Shown: positions 33,856 through 44,312, counted from the stretch's first letter. The stretch is DNA of 64,000 nt from Flavobacterium pisciphilum (GCF_020905345.1 NZ_JAJJMO010000001.1:4402001-4466000), one strand, 5' to 3'. Notes: generated from the letters alone by a model not told the origin. Numbers and translations are program-made.

Positions 33856-36078
33856 TTACGTTCTATATTCTCTAGTTACTTTCTCAACACCATCAATTTT
33901 TTTGATGTTGTTAATCATTTTCTTAAGTATGGAGTTGTTTCGTACAATTACTGCAATCTGACCATGAAAAATGCCAGCATCGGTACTCAATGAGATACTC
34001 TGGATGTTTACATTCATGTTGTTAGAAATTACCTTGGTCAACTGGTTAGTGAGTCCTAAAACGTCCATTCCTGTAATATTGATAATAGCTTTGAATTCCT
34101 CTTGCGAAGAGTCAATCCATTTGGCAGTCATAATTCGGTAGGCATAGTTGGATTGCATGCCAATAGCATTAGGGCAATCTTTTTTATGAACTTTTATACC
34201 TTCGTTTATTGTTACAAATCCAAAAACATCATCACCAGGAATTGGGTTACAACATGGAGATAATTTGTAATCAAGTTTATCGTGTTCGGTTCCAAAAACC
34301 AACATATCATAATTACTGCTAATTACAGGTTTATGGATGTCAGTATCAGCTGTAGAAGTGTTGTTGCGTTTTATTTTGTTTTTGAAGAAATTAATAAACG
34401 AGTTGCTTTTTTGAGCTGCATAGTCTTTTAATTGCTGATTTTCGATTGCGCCAACTCCCACTCTGTAAAATAAATCCAAACTCGTTTTGAGTTTAAAGAA
34501 ATTAACCAACTCGTTTATAACTTGTTCGTTAATAGTTATTTTTAAGTGTTTTAGTTTACGAGTAAGTAATTCTTTTCCTTCTTCAGCAATCTTTTTGGTA
34601 TTTTCGTTTAAAACGTTTTTAATTTTGGTTTTTGCTCGGGATGTGGTTACGTAATCCAACCAGTTTATAGTTGGTTTTTGGTTTTGAGAAGTAATGACTT
34701 CGACCTGATCCCCACTTTTTAATTCGTAGTTAAGCGGTACTAATCGTCCGTTTACACGTGTTCCACGAGTTTTTATTCCAATTTCAGAGTGAATGCTAAA
34801 AGCAAAATCCAATGAAGTTGCTCCTTTCGGAAGTGATTTAATCTCTCCTTTTGGAGTAAATACAAAGATTTCTTTTGAATATAAATTCATTTTAAAATCT
34901 TCGACAAAATCTACAGCATTGGTTTCTGAGTTTTCTAAGGCTTCACGAAGTAAGTTTAACCAAACATCAAGACCACTTTCTTCAGTAGCTCCATTTTTAT
35001 ATTTATAATGCGCAGCATATCCTTTCTCTGCAATCTCGTCCATACGCTCACTACGAACTTGTACTTCAATCCAGCGACCTTTTGGTCCCATAACTGTTAT
35101 GTGCAAGGCTTCGTACCCGGTAGATTTTGGTGACGAAATCCAGTCACGCAAGCGGCTAGGGCTTGGTCTGTAATGATCCGTTACAATAGAATATATTTTC
35201 CAAGCTAGAAATTTTTCGTCATGAGGATTGGATTTATATACTATTCGAATAGCAAACTTATCATAAACTTCATCGAAGCTTACGTTTTGAGCACGCATTT
35301 TTCTTCGGATTGAATAAATAGATTTCGGACGCCCCTTTATCATGTACTCAATTCCTTCTTCATCCAAAGATTTTTTTAGTACATCCGAAATATCTTTAAT
35401 ATAGGCATCTTGCTCTTCTTTAGTTTCTCGAATCTTACTAACAATATCATTATAAACTTCTGGTTCAGTATATTTTAATCCTAAATCTTCAAGTTTTGTT
35501 TTAATGTTGTACAAACCTAATCGGTGAGCAAGAGGAGCATAAATGTATAACGTTTCTGATGCAATTTTGGTTTGTTTGTATTCAGCCATAGAATCCATGG
35601 TTTGCATATTGTGCAAACGGTCGGCTAATTTTATCAAAATTACACGTACATCATCATTTAAGGTAAGAATCATTTTACGGAAATTTTCCGCTTGCATTGA
35701 TGCATTTAGATCCTTTTGAACCATCGAAATTTTAGTTAACCCTTCTACAAGTTGTGCTACTTTAGGATTGAATAAACGCTCAATGTCCTGTACAGTCATA
35801 GGGGTGTCTTCAACAACATCATGCAATAAGGCAGCAGCAATCGAGGTGGCTCCCAATCCAATTTCGGAAGCTACGATTTTTGCAACAGCAATAGGGTGGA
35901 AGATGTAAGCTTCGCCTGATTTTCGTCGTTGTTCTTTATGAGCATCTACAGCAACATCAAAAGCTTTTCGAATTAGTTTTTTGTCTGTTGGACTTAAAGT
36001 TTGATAACTAATTCGAAGTAATTCTTTGTATTCCTGTGCGATTGCTTTATTCTCTTTTTCAATATCTATCTCTGTCAT
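33856..36078 (-). CDS. RelA/SpoT bifunctional (p)ppGpp synthetase/hydrolase
   Basis: The 740-aa stringent-response enzyme has, in order: an HD hydrolase domain (AFDVAVDAHKEQRRKSGEAYIFHP; LLHDVVEDT; LADRLHNMQTM), the synthetase domain (KGRPKSIYSIRRKMR; FAIRIVY; GYEALHITVMGPKGRWIEVQVRSERM), a TGS domain near residue 395 (FTPKGEIKSLPKGATSLDFAFSIHSE) and an ACT domain at the C-terminus (NITGMDVLGL). Both catalytic halves look intact, so it probably both makes and degrades (p)ppGpp. It lies upstream of the Fur-family gene on the same strand with an 82-nt gap. Confidence 0.96.
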   Translation of the reverse strand: MTEIDIEKENKAIAQEYKELLRISYQTLSPTDKKLIRKAFDVAVDAHKEQRRKSGEAYIFHPIAVAKIVASEIGLGATSIAAALLHDVVEDTPMTVQDIERLFNPKVAQLVEGLTKISMVQKDLNASMQAENFRKMILTLNDDVRVILIKLADRLHNMQTMDSMAEYKQTKIASETLYIYAPLAHRLGLYNIKTKLEDLGLKYTEPEVYNDIVSKIRETKEEQDAYIKDISDVLKKSLDEEGIEYMIKGRPKSIYSIRRKMRAQNVSFDEVYDKFAIRIVYKSNPHDEKFLAWKIYSIVTDHYRPSPSRLRDWISSPKSTGYEALHITVMGPKGRWIEVQVRSERMDEIAEKGYAAHYKYKNGATEESGLDVWLNLLREALENSETNAVDFVEDFKMNLYSKEIFVFTPKGEIKSLPKGATSLDFAFSIHSEIGIKTRGTRVNGRLVPLNYELKSGDQVEVITSQNQKPTINWLDYVTTSRAKTKIKNVLNENTKKIAEEGKELLTRKLKHLKITINEQVINELVNFFKLKTSLDLFYRVGVGAIENQQLKDYAAQKSNSFINFFKNKIKRNNTSTADTDIHKPVISSNYDMLVFGTEHDKLDYKLSPCCNPIPGDDVFGFVTINEGIKVHKKDCPNAIGMQSNYAYRIMTAKWIDSSQEEFKAIINITGMDVLGLTNQLTKVISNNMNVNIQSISLSTDAGIFHGQIAVIVRNNSILKKMINNIKKIDGVEKVTREYRT

Positions 36079-36179
36079 AAGTAAGCATGGTTCAATTCCC
36101 TAAAAATAAGAATAAGTTAGAACATACGCAAGGTTTTCGATTGCTGATTTTAGATTTTAGGCCATGATTTTTGTGTAGA

Positions 36180-36300
36180 AAAAGTCTTAGTTTTTAGTTT
36201 CAGTTTTCAATATGAATTTGAAACAAAAAAAATCTCAGTTCCAGTTTTTAATTTAAAATTGAAAACTGGGACTGAGACAGATAACTGAAACTGGAAACTA
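36180..36300. repeat. CAGTTTTCA/ACTGAG-type intergenic repeat patch
   Basis: The stretch before the serine hydrolase stop is built from variations on AGTTTCAGTTTTCA and ACTGAGACAGATAACTGAAACTGG. It shares words with the patch at 1355-1385 (GACTGAGGCTGAAAACTG). Part of it folds as the terminator below. Confidence 0.5.
36225..36277 (-). terminator. long terminator of the serine hydrolase gene
   Basis: TCTCAGTTCCAGTTTTTAATT and its near-complement AATTGAAAACTGGGACTGAGA (36257-36277) form a stem of about 21 bp with G-U pairs. In the minus direction it is followed by eight T (plus-strand A run at 36225-36232). Confidence 0.75.
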
Positions 36301-37839
36301 CTTTTTCGTAAAATCTAAGTCTTGAAAATCGTAACTAAAATCAGTTAATTCAGATATTGGTTCCATCTTTAATGTTACCACTTTTCCATTTGAATCATAT
36401 TTAAAGAACAAATGGGCATCGGCATGAAAATAGGCATTATCCCATTTTACTACATAATTTCCATCTTTATAAAAGAATATTTCTCCAACTAATTGAGGAG
36501 AGCGTTTTGACGCAAAATATATTTTCCCTTTTTTCTCTGTAATTGTAATTTCTCCAAACCAATTGTCTTTGTAAGTTCCAGTGATTTTGGTGAAGTCAGT
36601 TTTTATTTTGTCTTTTTTGTTTTTTGCAACAACAGCCCAAACTTCATCAGTTACTTTATCTGCAGTTTCTACATTGGCTTTCAGACGATTGCTGTATAGT
36701 GCAACATAATCTTCAGATTTAATGCCTAAGTAGCTGTCTTTTATAGTATTGGTGATAGCAGTAAATGCAGCGCCAGATTGTTGATTTGTTAAGACTATAA
36801 TTCCTAATTGTATTTCTGGGATTAAAGTAACTTGAGTAACAATTCCTTCTAAGCCACCTGTATGGCTAACTTGTTTGTAGCCTTTCACATCACTCAGAAA
36901 CCAGCCTAAACCATATCCACTAAAGTGAGTATTATATGGTGCTCTAGGTTTTACTGGGATTATAGTTTGTAATTGCCACATTTCGTCATGTTCTTTCTCT
37001 GAAAAGAATTGTTTATTTTCGGGACCATATTTTCCGTTATTCATTTGCATAATAGCCCATTTACTCAGGTCATTTACGCTTGAATAAATTCCAGCAGCAG
37101 CATCAAAAAGTTGATTTTGATATCTCTTAATTACTTTTAATTTTTCGTCTATAGGAACGTGAGGGACGATAATATTTGTAGAGTCTTTTAAACGTAAAAA
37201 TGATGCGGCACTATGATTCATTTCTAATGGACTCATAATGCGTTCTTCGATAAAATCACCCCAACTTTTTCCACTAGCAACATGAACAACTTCGCCAGCA
37301 ACTATATACAATAAATTGTCATAGTCGTATTTGGTTCTGAAACCTGAAACTGGCTTTAAATATTGTAAGTTTTGGGTAATATCTTGTACAGTAAAATCAC
37401 TTCCATCAGGCCAGATCATTAAATCTCCTGCACCAAGACCTAATCCGCTGCGGTGAGTTAATAGATCACGAATTGTAAATTCTTGTGTTACATATTCATT
37501 ATACATTTTAAAATTAGGAAGATATTTTATCACTTTGTCATCCCATTTTATTTTGCCCTCATCAACAAGCATTGCCAGTGCAGCACTTGTAAAAGCTTTA
37601 CTATTTGAAGCAATTCCGAATAGTGTATTTGCATCTACCTTTTCTTTTGTTAAGATAGATTTTACGCCGTAACCTTGAGCTTGAATAATTTTTCCGTCTT
37701 TGATAATAGCAACTGCAATTCCAGGGACATTAAATGTTTTTAAAGTGTTTTCTACTAATGCATCAACTTCTTTATTGGTGATTTGTGCTGCGACCGAAAA
37801 ACTTAAAAATAGTGCTAAAAGTGATAATTTATAATTCAT
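36298..37839 (-). CDS. serine hydrolase of the beta-lactamase family (class C-like)
   Basis: The 513-aa exported protein has a signal peptide (LSLLALFLSFSVAAQ) and a beta-lactamase/transpeptidase-like domain (PF00144): Ser78-x-x-Lys81 in GIASNSKAFTSA, the Tyr-x-Asn in KYDYDNLLY, and HTGG in VSHTGGLEGIV. The last 100 residues form a separate DUF3471-like beta domain (TKITGTYKDNWFGEITITEKKGKIYFAS). It could act on peptidoglycan, D-amino peptides or esters; the fold alone does not imply antibiotic resistance. Its own long terminator follows. Confidence 0.9.
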   Translation of the reverse strand: MNYKLSLLALFLSFSVAAQITNKEVDALVENTLKTFNVPGIAVAIIKDGKIIQAQGYGVKSILTKEKVDANTLFGIASNSKAFTSAALAMLVDEGKIKWDDKVIKYLPNFKMYNEYVTQEFTIRDLLTHRSGLGLGAGDLMIWPDGSDFTVQDITQNLQYLKPVSGFRTKYDYDNLLYIVAGEVVHVASGKSWGDFIEERIMSPLEMNHSAASFLRLKDSTNIIVPHVPIDEKLKVIKRYQNQLFDAAAGIYSSVNDLSKWAIMQMNNGKYGPENKQFFSEKEHDEMWQLQTIIPVKPRAPYNTHFSGYGLGWFLSDVKGYKQVSHTGGLEGIVTQVTLIPEIQLGIIVLTNQQSGAAFTAITNTIKDSYLGIKSEDYVALYSNRLKANVETADKVTDEVWAVVAKNKKDKIKTDFTKITGTYKDNWFGEITITEKKGKIYFASKRSPQLVGEIFFYKDGNYVVKWDNAYFHADAHLFFKYDSNGKVVTLKMEPISELTDFSYDFQDLDFTKK

Positions 37840-37890
37840 ATGTAAATGATATTAGTTATTTAAAATTATAGCGGTTTTATGATTCACAAC

Positions 37891-38688
37891 TTACAATTTA
37901 TTAAAACCTCGTTGTCTTTTTGCTTCAAAAATTAATATAGCAGCTGCAACTGAAACATTCATACTATCTATTTCGCCTTCCATTGGTATGATTATGTTTT
38001 GAGTCGCTGCATCTCTCCATTCTTGAGTTAGTCCAGTAGCTTCCGTACCTACAACTAAGGCAGTTGGAGTAGTAAAGTCCTGAGTATGGTAAGAAGTTGA
38101 GTTTTGAAGTGTAGCACAGTAAAAATTAATTTTATTTTCCTTTAAAAAAGCAATAATTTCGGCAGTAGTTCCTGTTGCAATTTGGTTGGTAAATAAACAG
38201 CCTACGCTTGAGCGAACAATATTTGGATTGTACAAATCACTTTTAGGATTGGCAATGATTACTGCATTTAAATTGGCTGCATCAGCAGTACGCAATAGTG
38301 CTCCAATATTTCCTGGTTTTTCAGGAGCCTCAGCAACAAGAATTAATGGATTATCAGATAATTTTAAATCAGATAGTTGCAATGATTTGGTTTTGGCGAT
38401 AGCCAAAACACCCTCTGTAGTATCGCGGTAAGCTAATTTTTGGTAAACTTCTTTGTTGATTTCTATTAAATTAACTTGTTTGCCTGTTAATTTATTAATC
38501 TCGTTTTCAGAAATTAATTCGGGTAAAAATAATACAGTTTCTATTTCGTAATCACCTTTTATAGCCAATGAAATTTCACGTTTTCCTTCAATTAAAAACG
38601 TTCCAGTTTGTTTCCGTGCTTTTGCTTTTTCTTGCAATAACACTAATGACTTTATAAATGGGTTTTGTATCGAAGTAATTTGTTTCAA
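37891..38688 (-). CDS. TrmH family RNA methyltransferase (SpoU)
   Basis: The 265-aa SpoU enzyme has an N-terminal substrate-binding part (QITSIQNPFIKSLVLLQEKAKARKQTGTFLIEGKREI, residues 2-38) and the SPOUT knot domain with its three motifs: PGNIGALLRTADAA, VVGTEATGL and IPMEGEIDSMNVSVAAAILIFE. It should methylate 2'-O-ribose in rRNA or tRNA using SAM; the exact target is unknown. It is monocistronic and divergent from the TRIC gene. Confidence 0.93.
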   Translation of the reverse strand: MKQITSIQNPFIKSLVLLQEKAKARKQTGTFLIEGKREISLAIKGDYEIETVLFLPELISENEINKLTGKQVNLIEINKEVYQKLAYRDTTEGVLAIAKTKSLQLSDLKLSDNPLILVAEAPEKPGNIGALLRTADAANLNAVIIANPKSDLYNPNIVRSSVGCLFTNQIATGTTAEIIAFLKENKINFYCATLQNSTSYHTQDFTTPTALVVGTEATGLTQEWRDAATQNIIIPMEGEIDSMNVSVAAAILIFEAKRQRGFNKL

Positions 38689-38866
38689 GGGAAAAGGTGC
38701 TGAGTTTGTAAGTGGCTAAGGTAATAAGATTTTTTAAATTTTAAATTCAATACTATTTTTTATGAATTCGCTAAATTTATTAATTGTAGTTAGCATCTGT
38801 TTATAAAGAGTATTTCTTTATTTTTGTCAGAATTCAGAATTTTATTTTCATTTTAAAAACATTTAA

Positions 38867-39472
38867 ATGTTTAACTTATTAGACATCATTGGGACAATGG
38901 CATTTGCTATGTCGGGAGCATTAACAGCTATGAATAAAAGATTAGATCCGTTTGGAGTTTTTATAATTGCTTTTGTTACAGCTGTGGGTGGGGGAACGGT
39001 TCGCGATGTTTTAATTGGTAGAACACCAGTGGGTTGGATGCTAGATTTGAAGTATGTTTACGTTATAATTTTGGGGTTTATCTTAGCAGTTATATTTAGA
39101 AAAAAGTTTGATAAATTAAGAACATCCTTGTTCTTGTTTGATACAATTGGGTTAGGGGTTTTTACATTAATAGGACTAGAAAGAGGAATACTTGCTGGTT
39201 TGCATCCTCTAATTTGTATAGCACTGGGTACTATGACAGCTTGCTTTGGAGGCGTTACTCGTGATATTTTGTGTAATGAAATTCCTGTGATTTTTAGAAG
39301 AGAAATTTATGCTACGATTTGTATTCTAGGAGGGATTGTCTTTTTTGTATTAAAAAAATGGAACTTAAATGATGATATTTTGTATTTAGTAACTTGTATT
39401 GTTATTATCTTAGTTCGATTAATGGCTGTAAGATATAAATGGTATCTACCAGCATTAGAACATAAACGATAA
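38867..39472 (+). CDS. TRIC family cation channel (UPF0126)
   Basis: The 201-aa protein has seven hydrophobic segments formed by two UPF0126 repeats: TMAFAMSGALTAMNKRLDPFGVFIIAFVTAVGGGTVRD near residues 10-45 and FTLIGLERGILAG then CIALGTMTACFGGVTRDIL around 98-135. Both halves contain the GGGxxRD / GGVTRD motif typical of bacterial trimeric intracellular cation channels. It lies in the inner membrane. It starts the plus-strand run that leads into the polysaccharide region; 20 nt separate it from the next gene. Confidence 0.9.
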   Translation: MFNLLDIIGTMAFAMSGALTAMNKRLDPFGVFIIAFVTAVGGGTVRDVLIGRTPVGWMLDLKYVYVIILGFILAVIFRKKFDKLRTSLFLFDTIGLGVFTLIGLERGILAGLHPLICIALGTMTACFGGVTRDILCNEIPVIFRREIYATICILGGIVFFVLKKWNLNDDILYLVTCIVIILVRLMAVRYKWYLPALEHKR

Positions 39473-39492
39473 ATGAAATCGAATACTAAATT

Positions 39493-40470
39493 GTGAAAAA
39501 CTACACTGTAAGGGTATATCAGGAAACGGATTATAAAAAATGGAATGACTTTATTGGTCAAGCCAAAAACGCTACTTTCTTGTTTCATCGTGATTTTATG
39601 GAATATCATAAAGACCGATTTGAAGATTTTTCTTTATTAGTTTATGAAAATGAAAAATTAGTTTCAGTTTTACCTGCAAATAGAGCTGATAATGTGGTGT
39701 ATTCACATCAGGGGCTTACTTATGGAGGTTTGGTTTATAATGAAAAGACAAAACTTGTTTCGGTTATTGAAATTTTTAAAAGTATTTTATTTTTTTTAAA
39801 TGAGAATACTGTTGTAGAATTGCATTTGAAGACACTTCCAACAATTTATCATTTGAAACCTGCCGAAGAAATTCAATATGCTTTGTTTTTAGCTGAAGCA
39901 AAATTGGTTCGACGAGATTCGCTGTCAGTTTTGGATTTATCTCAAGAAAATAAAATATCAAAAATTAGAAAAAGAGGGATTCAAAAAGCTATTTTTAATG
40001 ATTTAATTATCAAAGAAGAAAATGATTTTGATAGATTTTGGAATGAAATATTGATACCAAATTTAGATAAAAAACACAAAGCAAAACCAGTTCATACTTT
40101 AGAAGAGATAGATTATCTAAACAAATTTTTCCCTAAGAACATTAGGCAGTTTAATGTGTATTTGAATGATGAAATAGTAGCTGGAACAACAGTTTTTGAA
40201 AGCACAAATGTTGCACACTGTCAATATATTTCAAAAAACGAAAATCAGGATAATTTAGGAAGCTTAGATTTTTTATTTGAGTTTTTGATAAAAGAAATAT
40301 TTGCTAAAAAACACTTTTTTGATTTTGGAATATCCAATGAGAGTCAAGGGAAAAAATTGAATGAAGGATTATCATATTGGAAAGAAAGTTTTGGAGCTAG
40401 TACAATCGCTCATGATTTTTATGAAGTAGAAACTTCTAATTATAATTTATTAAATAACGTTTTGATATGA
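39493..40470 (+). CDS. FemAB/GNAT-like acyltransferase
   Basis: The 325-aa protein begins [34 protein letters not shown], the opening of FemAB-like GNAT enzymes found in polysaccharide clusters, and shows [23 protein letters not shown] and a second half with [18 protein letters not shown] and [11 protein letters not shown], both acetyltransferase-fold strands. It could transfer an acyl or amino-acid group to an amino sugar. The start is GTG at 39493. It overlaps the aminotransferase gene by 4 nt (ATGA). The order acyltransferase, aminotransferase, flippase resembles wecD-wecE-wzxE of enterobacterial common antigen, but the enzyme is not WecD-like. Confidence 0.78.
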   Translation: MKNYTVRVYQETDYKKWNDFIGQAKNATFLFHRDFMEYHKDRFEDFSLLVYENEKLVSVLPANRADNVVYSHQGLTYGGLVYNEKTKLVSVIEIFKSILFFLNENTVVELHLKTLPTIYHLKPAEEIQYALFLAEAKLVRRDSLSVLDLSQENKISKIRKRGIQKAIFNDLIIKEENDFDRFWNEILIPNLDKKHKAKPVHTLEEIDYLNKFFPKNIRQFNVYLNDEIVAGTTVFESTNVAHCQYISKNENQDNLGSLDFLFEFLIKEIFAKKHFFDFGISNESQGKKLNEGLSYWKESFGASTIAHDFYEVETSNYNLLNNVLI

Positions 40471-41582
40471 TTCCTTTTTTAGATCTGAAAAAAATAAATG
40501 AACCTTACGAAACTGCTTTTCAGGAAAAACTGAAATTAGTTTTAAGTAGCGGTTGGTATATTTTAGGTAAGGAATTAGAAACGTTCGAAAAAGCTTTTGC
40601 TGAATATTGTAAAGTAAATTATTGCATTGGAGTAGGTAATGGTCTTGATGCTTTAACTTTAATTTTTAAAGGATATATTGCATTAGGGAGACTACATAAA
40701 GGTGATGAAGTTATCGTCCCTGCAAATACGTACATTGCAAGTATTCTGGCTATTCTTCAGGCAGATTTAGTTCCAGTTTTGGTTGAACCGAGATTAGAAA
40801 CCTACAATATTAATCCAGATTTAATCGAGGGAAAAATAACGTTAAAGACGAAAGCTATTTTAGCAGTTCACTTATATGGACAATTAGCTGAAATGGATGC
40901 TATAAATGAGATAGCAAGTCGAAATAATCTTTTGGTTGTTGAAGACGCTGCACAATCGCATGGTGCTTTTTTTGCAGAAAATAGTAAGTCTAAAATTGAG
41001 AATGATAATGTACAAGCATACAGTTTCTACCCAGGGAAAAATTTAGGTGCTTTGGGAGATGGCGGTGCAATTACTACAAACGATTTGGAGTTGGCTAAGA
41101 TTTTATTTTCACTTCGGAATTATGGGTCAGAGACAAAATACTATAATGATTATGTTGGCGTAAACTCAAGATTAGATGAATTGCAGGCAGGATTCCTTAA
41201 TGTGAAATTACCAAATTTAGATGCAGAAAACGAACAGAGAAGAGCAATTGCAAATAGATATTTGGCAGAAATAAAAAATGAAAAAATAATACTACCAGCT
41301 GCTTTATTACAAGGAACGAAGCAATCTAATCATGTGTTTCATCTGTTTGTTGTCCGAACTAAAAGCAGAAATTATTTACAAACTTATTTGTTAGAGAACG
41401 GCATTCAAACGATGATTCATTATCCTGTTTCTCCTCACAAACAAAAAGCATTGTCACAATGGAATAATTTATCTTTTCCTATTACAGAAAAAATACATGA
41501 CGAGGTTTTGAGTTTACCAATAAGTCCTGTATTAACAAATGACGAAGTGAGTTTTGTAATTGAAATTATTAATAAATACTAA
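40467..41582 (+). CDS. DegT/DnrJ/EryC1 sugar aminotransferase (FdtB/WecE-like)
   Basis: The 371-aa PLP-dependent enzyme transfers an amino group to a keto-sugar nucleotide. Motifs: [14 protein letters not shown] at the start, [11 protein letters not shown] near 58-68, [11 protein letters not shown] with the PLP-binding Asp160, and [16 protein letters not shown] with the Schiff-base Lys191. The NxxLDALxLILK opening resembles FdtB and QdtB, which make dTDP-3-amino-3,6-dideoxyhexoses. An FdtA-like ketoisomerase is encoded at 51193-51606, which supports that pathway. It overlaps the acyltransferase gene by 4 nt and lies 2 nt from wzx. Confidence 0.92.
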   Translation: MIPFLDLKKINEPYETAFQEKLKLVLSSGWYILGKELETFEKAFAEYCKVNYCIGVGNGLDALTLIFKGYIALGRLHKGDEVIVPANTYIASILAILQADLVPVLVEPRLETYNINPDLIEGKITLKTKAILAVHLYGQLAEMDAINEIASRNNLLVVEDAAQSHGAFFAENSKSKIENDNVQAYSFYPGKNLGALGDGGAITTNDLELAKILFSLRNYGSETKYYNDYVGVNSRLDELQAGFLNVKLPNLDAENEQRRAIANRYLAEIKNEKIILPAALLQGTKQSNHVFHLFVVRTKSRNYLQTYLLENGIQTMIHYPVSPHKQKALSQWNNLSFPITEKIHDEVLSLPISPVLTNDEVSFVIEIINKY

Positions 41583-41584
41583 GT

Positions 41585-42865
41585 TTGAACTTTATTAAAA
41601 AATATACTCAAACAAATCTGTTTAAAATAACTTCTTTAAATAGCTTGAGTGTACTGTTGAAAATAGGTGTTGGATTGATTACATCAAAACTACTAGCTGT
41701 TTTTGTTGGTCCAAGCGGAATGGCTTTAGTTGGGAATCTTCGTAATTTTTTGACTTCCTTGGAAAGTATTTCCACTCTTGGGTTTCAAAGTGGAATTGTT
41801 AAATATGTTGCAGAAAGTAATGAAAAGAAGAATGAACTTCAGAAAATTATAGCATCAGTTTTTATTACCTTATTGCTTGTAGTATTGATCCTGAGTGGAG
41901 TCTTGTTTTTTATGGCTTCGTATTGGAACAATAAAATTTTCGGTGATAGTTTTGAATATTCTTTAGTTTTTAAAGTATTGGCTTTGGCATTGCCTTGGTA
42001 TGCAATTTCAATTGTTCTACTAGCCATAATTAATGGTTTAGGCAAATTCAAAAAAGTTATTTGGGTAAATATTACGGGGAATGCTATTGGATTGATAGTC
42101 TCTGTTTTTATGATTTTACAGTTTAAAACACTTGGAGCTTTATTAGCGATTGTAATTACACCAGCATTGTTGTTTTTTGTAACTTTTTATTTTATTAATA
42201 AAGAGATAGTATTTTTTGATGCTATCCGATTTCAGTTATTTGATTTTAAAATTATAAAAAACTTATCTTCTTATTCTTTGATGGCTTTAGTTTCATCTGT
42301 TTTAGGGCCTTTTGTTTTATTAGCAATACGGAGCAATGTGATAGAGAGATTAGGGATAGAACAAGCAGGTTATTGGGAAACAATGACTCGTATTTCATCT
42401 TATTATATGATGTTTGTTTCAACAATCTTAAGTGTTTATTTTTTACCAAAATTAGTAATTGCGAAGACTAATCAAGAAACGAAGTTAATATTCTGGAGTT
42501 ATTATAAAACAATCTTGCCAGCTTTTATTATTGGGGTTACAGCAATTTATTTTCTACGTTTTTTTATCATTAAACTGCTTTTTACATCGGATTTTATTCC
42601 TGTTACAAATTTGTTTTATTGGCAATTAGTTGGTGATATTTTTAAAGTTTGTTCTCTTATTTTGGGATTTCAGTTTTTTGCAAAAAAAATGACCATTGCT
42701 TTTATAATTTCGGAGTTATTATCACTTGCTGTTCTGTATTTTTCAAGTGTATATTTTATTGCTATTTATGGAATTGAAGGAATTGTAATGGCACAAGCTT
42801 TTGATAATATTCTTTATTTATTGATGCTTTGTATTTATTTTAGAAGGTGTTTTTTGGTTAAATAA
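41585..42865 (+). CDS. O-antigen/polysaccharide flippase (Wzx type)
   Basis: The 426-aa protein has about 12 hydrophobic segments and begins TNLFKITSLNSLSVLLKIGVGLITSKLLAVFVGPSGMALVGNL, the pattern of Wzx/MATE-like polysaccharide flippases of the WzxE type. It moves lipid-linked repeat units across the inner membrane. The start codon is TTG at 41585, 2 nt after the aminotransferase stop. A decayed second copy of its last 24 codons lies at about 44618-44701. Confidence 0.9.
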   Translation: MNFIKKYTQTNLFKITSLNSLSVLLKIGVGLITSKLLAVFVGPSGMALVGNLRNFLTSLESISTLGFQSGIVKYVAESNEKKNELQKIIASVFITLLLVVLILSGVLFFMASYWNNKIFGDSFEYSLVFKVLALALPWYAISIVLLAIINGLGKFKKVIWVNITGNAIGLIVSVFMILQFKTLGALLAIVITPALLFFVTFYFINKEIVFFDAIRFQLFDFKIIKNLSSYSLMALVSSVLGPFVLLAIRSNVIERLGIEQAGYWETMTRISSYYMMFVSTILSVYFLPKLVIAKTNQETKLIFWSYYKTILPAFIIGVTAIYFLRFFIIKLLFTSDFIPVTNLFYWQLVGDIFKVCSLILGFQFFAKKMTIAFIISELLSLAVLYFSSVYFIAIYGIEGIVMAQAFDNILYLLMLCIYFRRCFLVK

Positions 42866-42945
42866 AACTTAAAAAACATTTGGATTTCAGTTATTTTATT
42901 TGGTATGTTTGGAAGAATTAATCTACAAGCTAAATTACATTAAAA

Positions 42946-44166
42946 ATGAAATTAACCTTTACTCTTTTATTTTTTGGAATATTTATACTAAGTTCTAGTA
43001 CTTTAAATGCACAAATTAGTACCTCGATAGGCGGTGCTGGAAGTATTTTGCCAAACTCACTAACTTCTAATACTAATGTGGGAATCGGGACTACTAATCC
43101 AACAGCCACATTAGAGGTTAATGGAGTGGTTAAGGCTTCAAGTATTTCGTTGTCATCCGATTTATCAGATGGGCAAGTATTTATTTCTACTAGTGAAAGA
43201 AATAAAAAGTCATTGATTTTTGATGGAGGTAGAATTATTGGTGGTACATCGCAACCATATAGGATGTTTAAGTTTTTTGATTTTCCACAGTCAAACTTAG
43301 ATCCTAAATCATATTTTTATTTTGGTTTAGATGATAGAAATGATTTTGGAAGATATAGATTTATTGCTGAAACAGGTGGTACTACACAAATGATAATGCT
43401 CAATAAGAGACAAGAAGAGTTAATGAAAATTTACGAAGATGGTAATGATAGTGTATATATGCAGTTTGGAAAAGCTAACAGTCGAGTTGTCATTGGAGGA
43501 TATTCAAATCATCCGAATAGTTTAGGTCATAAATTATTTGTTCAGGATGGCAGTGCAAAAATCGAAGGTAATATTTTAACAGATTCAAATGTTGGTATAG
43601 GAACTTCATCACCAAATTCTCAATTAGTAATTCTAAAAAACAATGATGCTATTAGCTTAAATGCAGGAATAGTTAGTGGTCTTGGATTTAATAGAAATGT
43701 ATTAGATGGAGCGATTTTTAATACATTGAAATCTGCTTGGCAGTTTAGTGCAAGGGATGAAATGTTCACTTTAGAGGGATACAATGGTGCTAATCATGAT
43801 CTTTTCACTGTTTTAAAAAATGGTAATATAGGGATAGGTACAACCAATCCAGCCTCCAAACTAACAGTTGCAGGTGATATTAATGCCAGAGAAGTAAGAG
43901 TCACTGTAAACGCTGGCGCAGATTTTGTTTTCGAGCATGATTACAATTTACCATCTTTAACTTCTTTGGATAATTTTATTAAAGAAAACAAACATTTACC
44001 TGAAATAGCATCTGCTGAAGAAATGCAGAAAAATGGCATAAATTTATCTGAATTGAATATTAAGTTCTTACAGAAAATTGAAGAACTAACACTTTATTTA
44101 ATCCAACAAAATAAAGATATGGAAGAGTTAAAAGCTCAAATGAAAATGATATTAAAAAATAAATAA
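42946..44166 (+). CDS. secreted fibre-like protein, paralogue 1
   Basis: The 406-aa protein has a signal peptide (LTFTLLFFGIFILSSSTLNA) and repeated NVGIGTTNPTATLEVNG-type units at about residues 44-57, 213-225 and 294-309. These are motifs of Bacteroidota tail-fibre-like or cell-surface proteins. The C-terminal part has the DFVFEHDYNLPSLTSLDNFIKENKHLPEIASAEEM region, then a coiled coil (SELNIKFLQKIEELTLYLIQ). This C-terminus resembles that of phage-fibre type surface proteins and is probably a trimerisation end. It is paralogous to the gene at 44789-45856. Role in adhesion is inference. Confidence 0.75.
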   Translation: MKLTFTLLFFGIFILSSSTLNAQISTSIGGAGSILPNSLTSNTNVGIGTTNPTATLEVNGVVKASSISLSSDLSDGQVFISTSERNKKSLIFDGGRIIGGTSQPYRMFKFFDFPQSNLDPKSYFYFGLDDRNDFGRYRFIAETGGTTQMIMLNKRQEELMKIYEDGNDSVYMQFGKANSRVVIGGYSNHPNSLGHKLFVQDGSAKIEGNILTDSNVGIGTSSPNSQLVILKNNDAISLNAGIVSGLGFNRNVLDGAIFNTLKSAWQFSARDEMFTLEGYNGANHDLFTVLKNGNIGIGTTNPASKLTVAGDINAREVRVTVNAGADFVFEHDYNLPSLTSLDNFIKENKHLPEIASAEEMQKNGINLSELNIKFLQKIEELTLYLIQQNKDMEELKAQMKMILKNK

Positions 44167-44312
44167 AACTGCATGACTGATCCAAGTACTGATACATATA
44201 CCGCTCTTATTAATGCCTTTGGTTAGTTAAAAATAGAAACAACACGTAATGGAATCATCTTATGCAATGGTCCTTCAGGAAAAACAGTAGAGAAAAATAG
44301 AGACAGAGTAAG
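44167..44312 (+). other. non-coding remnant after fibre gene 1
   Basis: This stretch has only short frames, such as a 16-codon ORF at 44174, and stops in all frames. It looks like decayed coding sequence; I see no promoter, terminator or RNA structure in it. Confidence 0.4.

Noticed and set aside
36298..37839. Serine hydrolase as an antibiotic-resistance beta-lactamase
   Set aside because: The SxxK, YxN and HTGG motifs define a broad family, and the C-terminal DUF3471-like domain points to an esterase or peptidase role.
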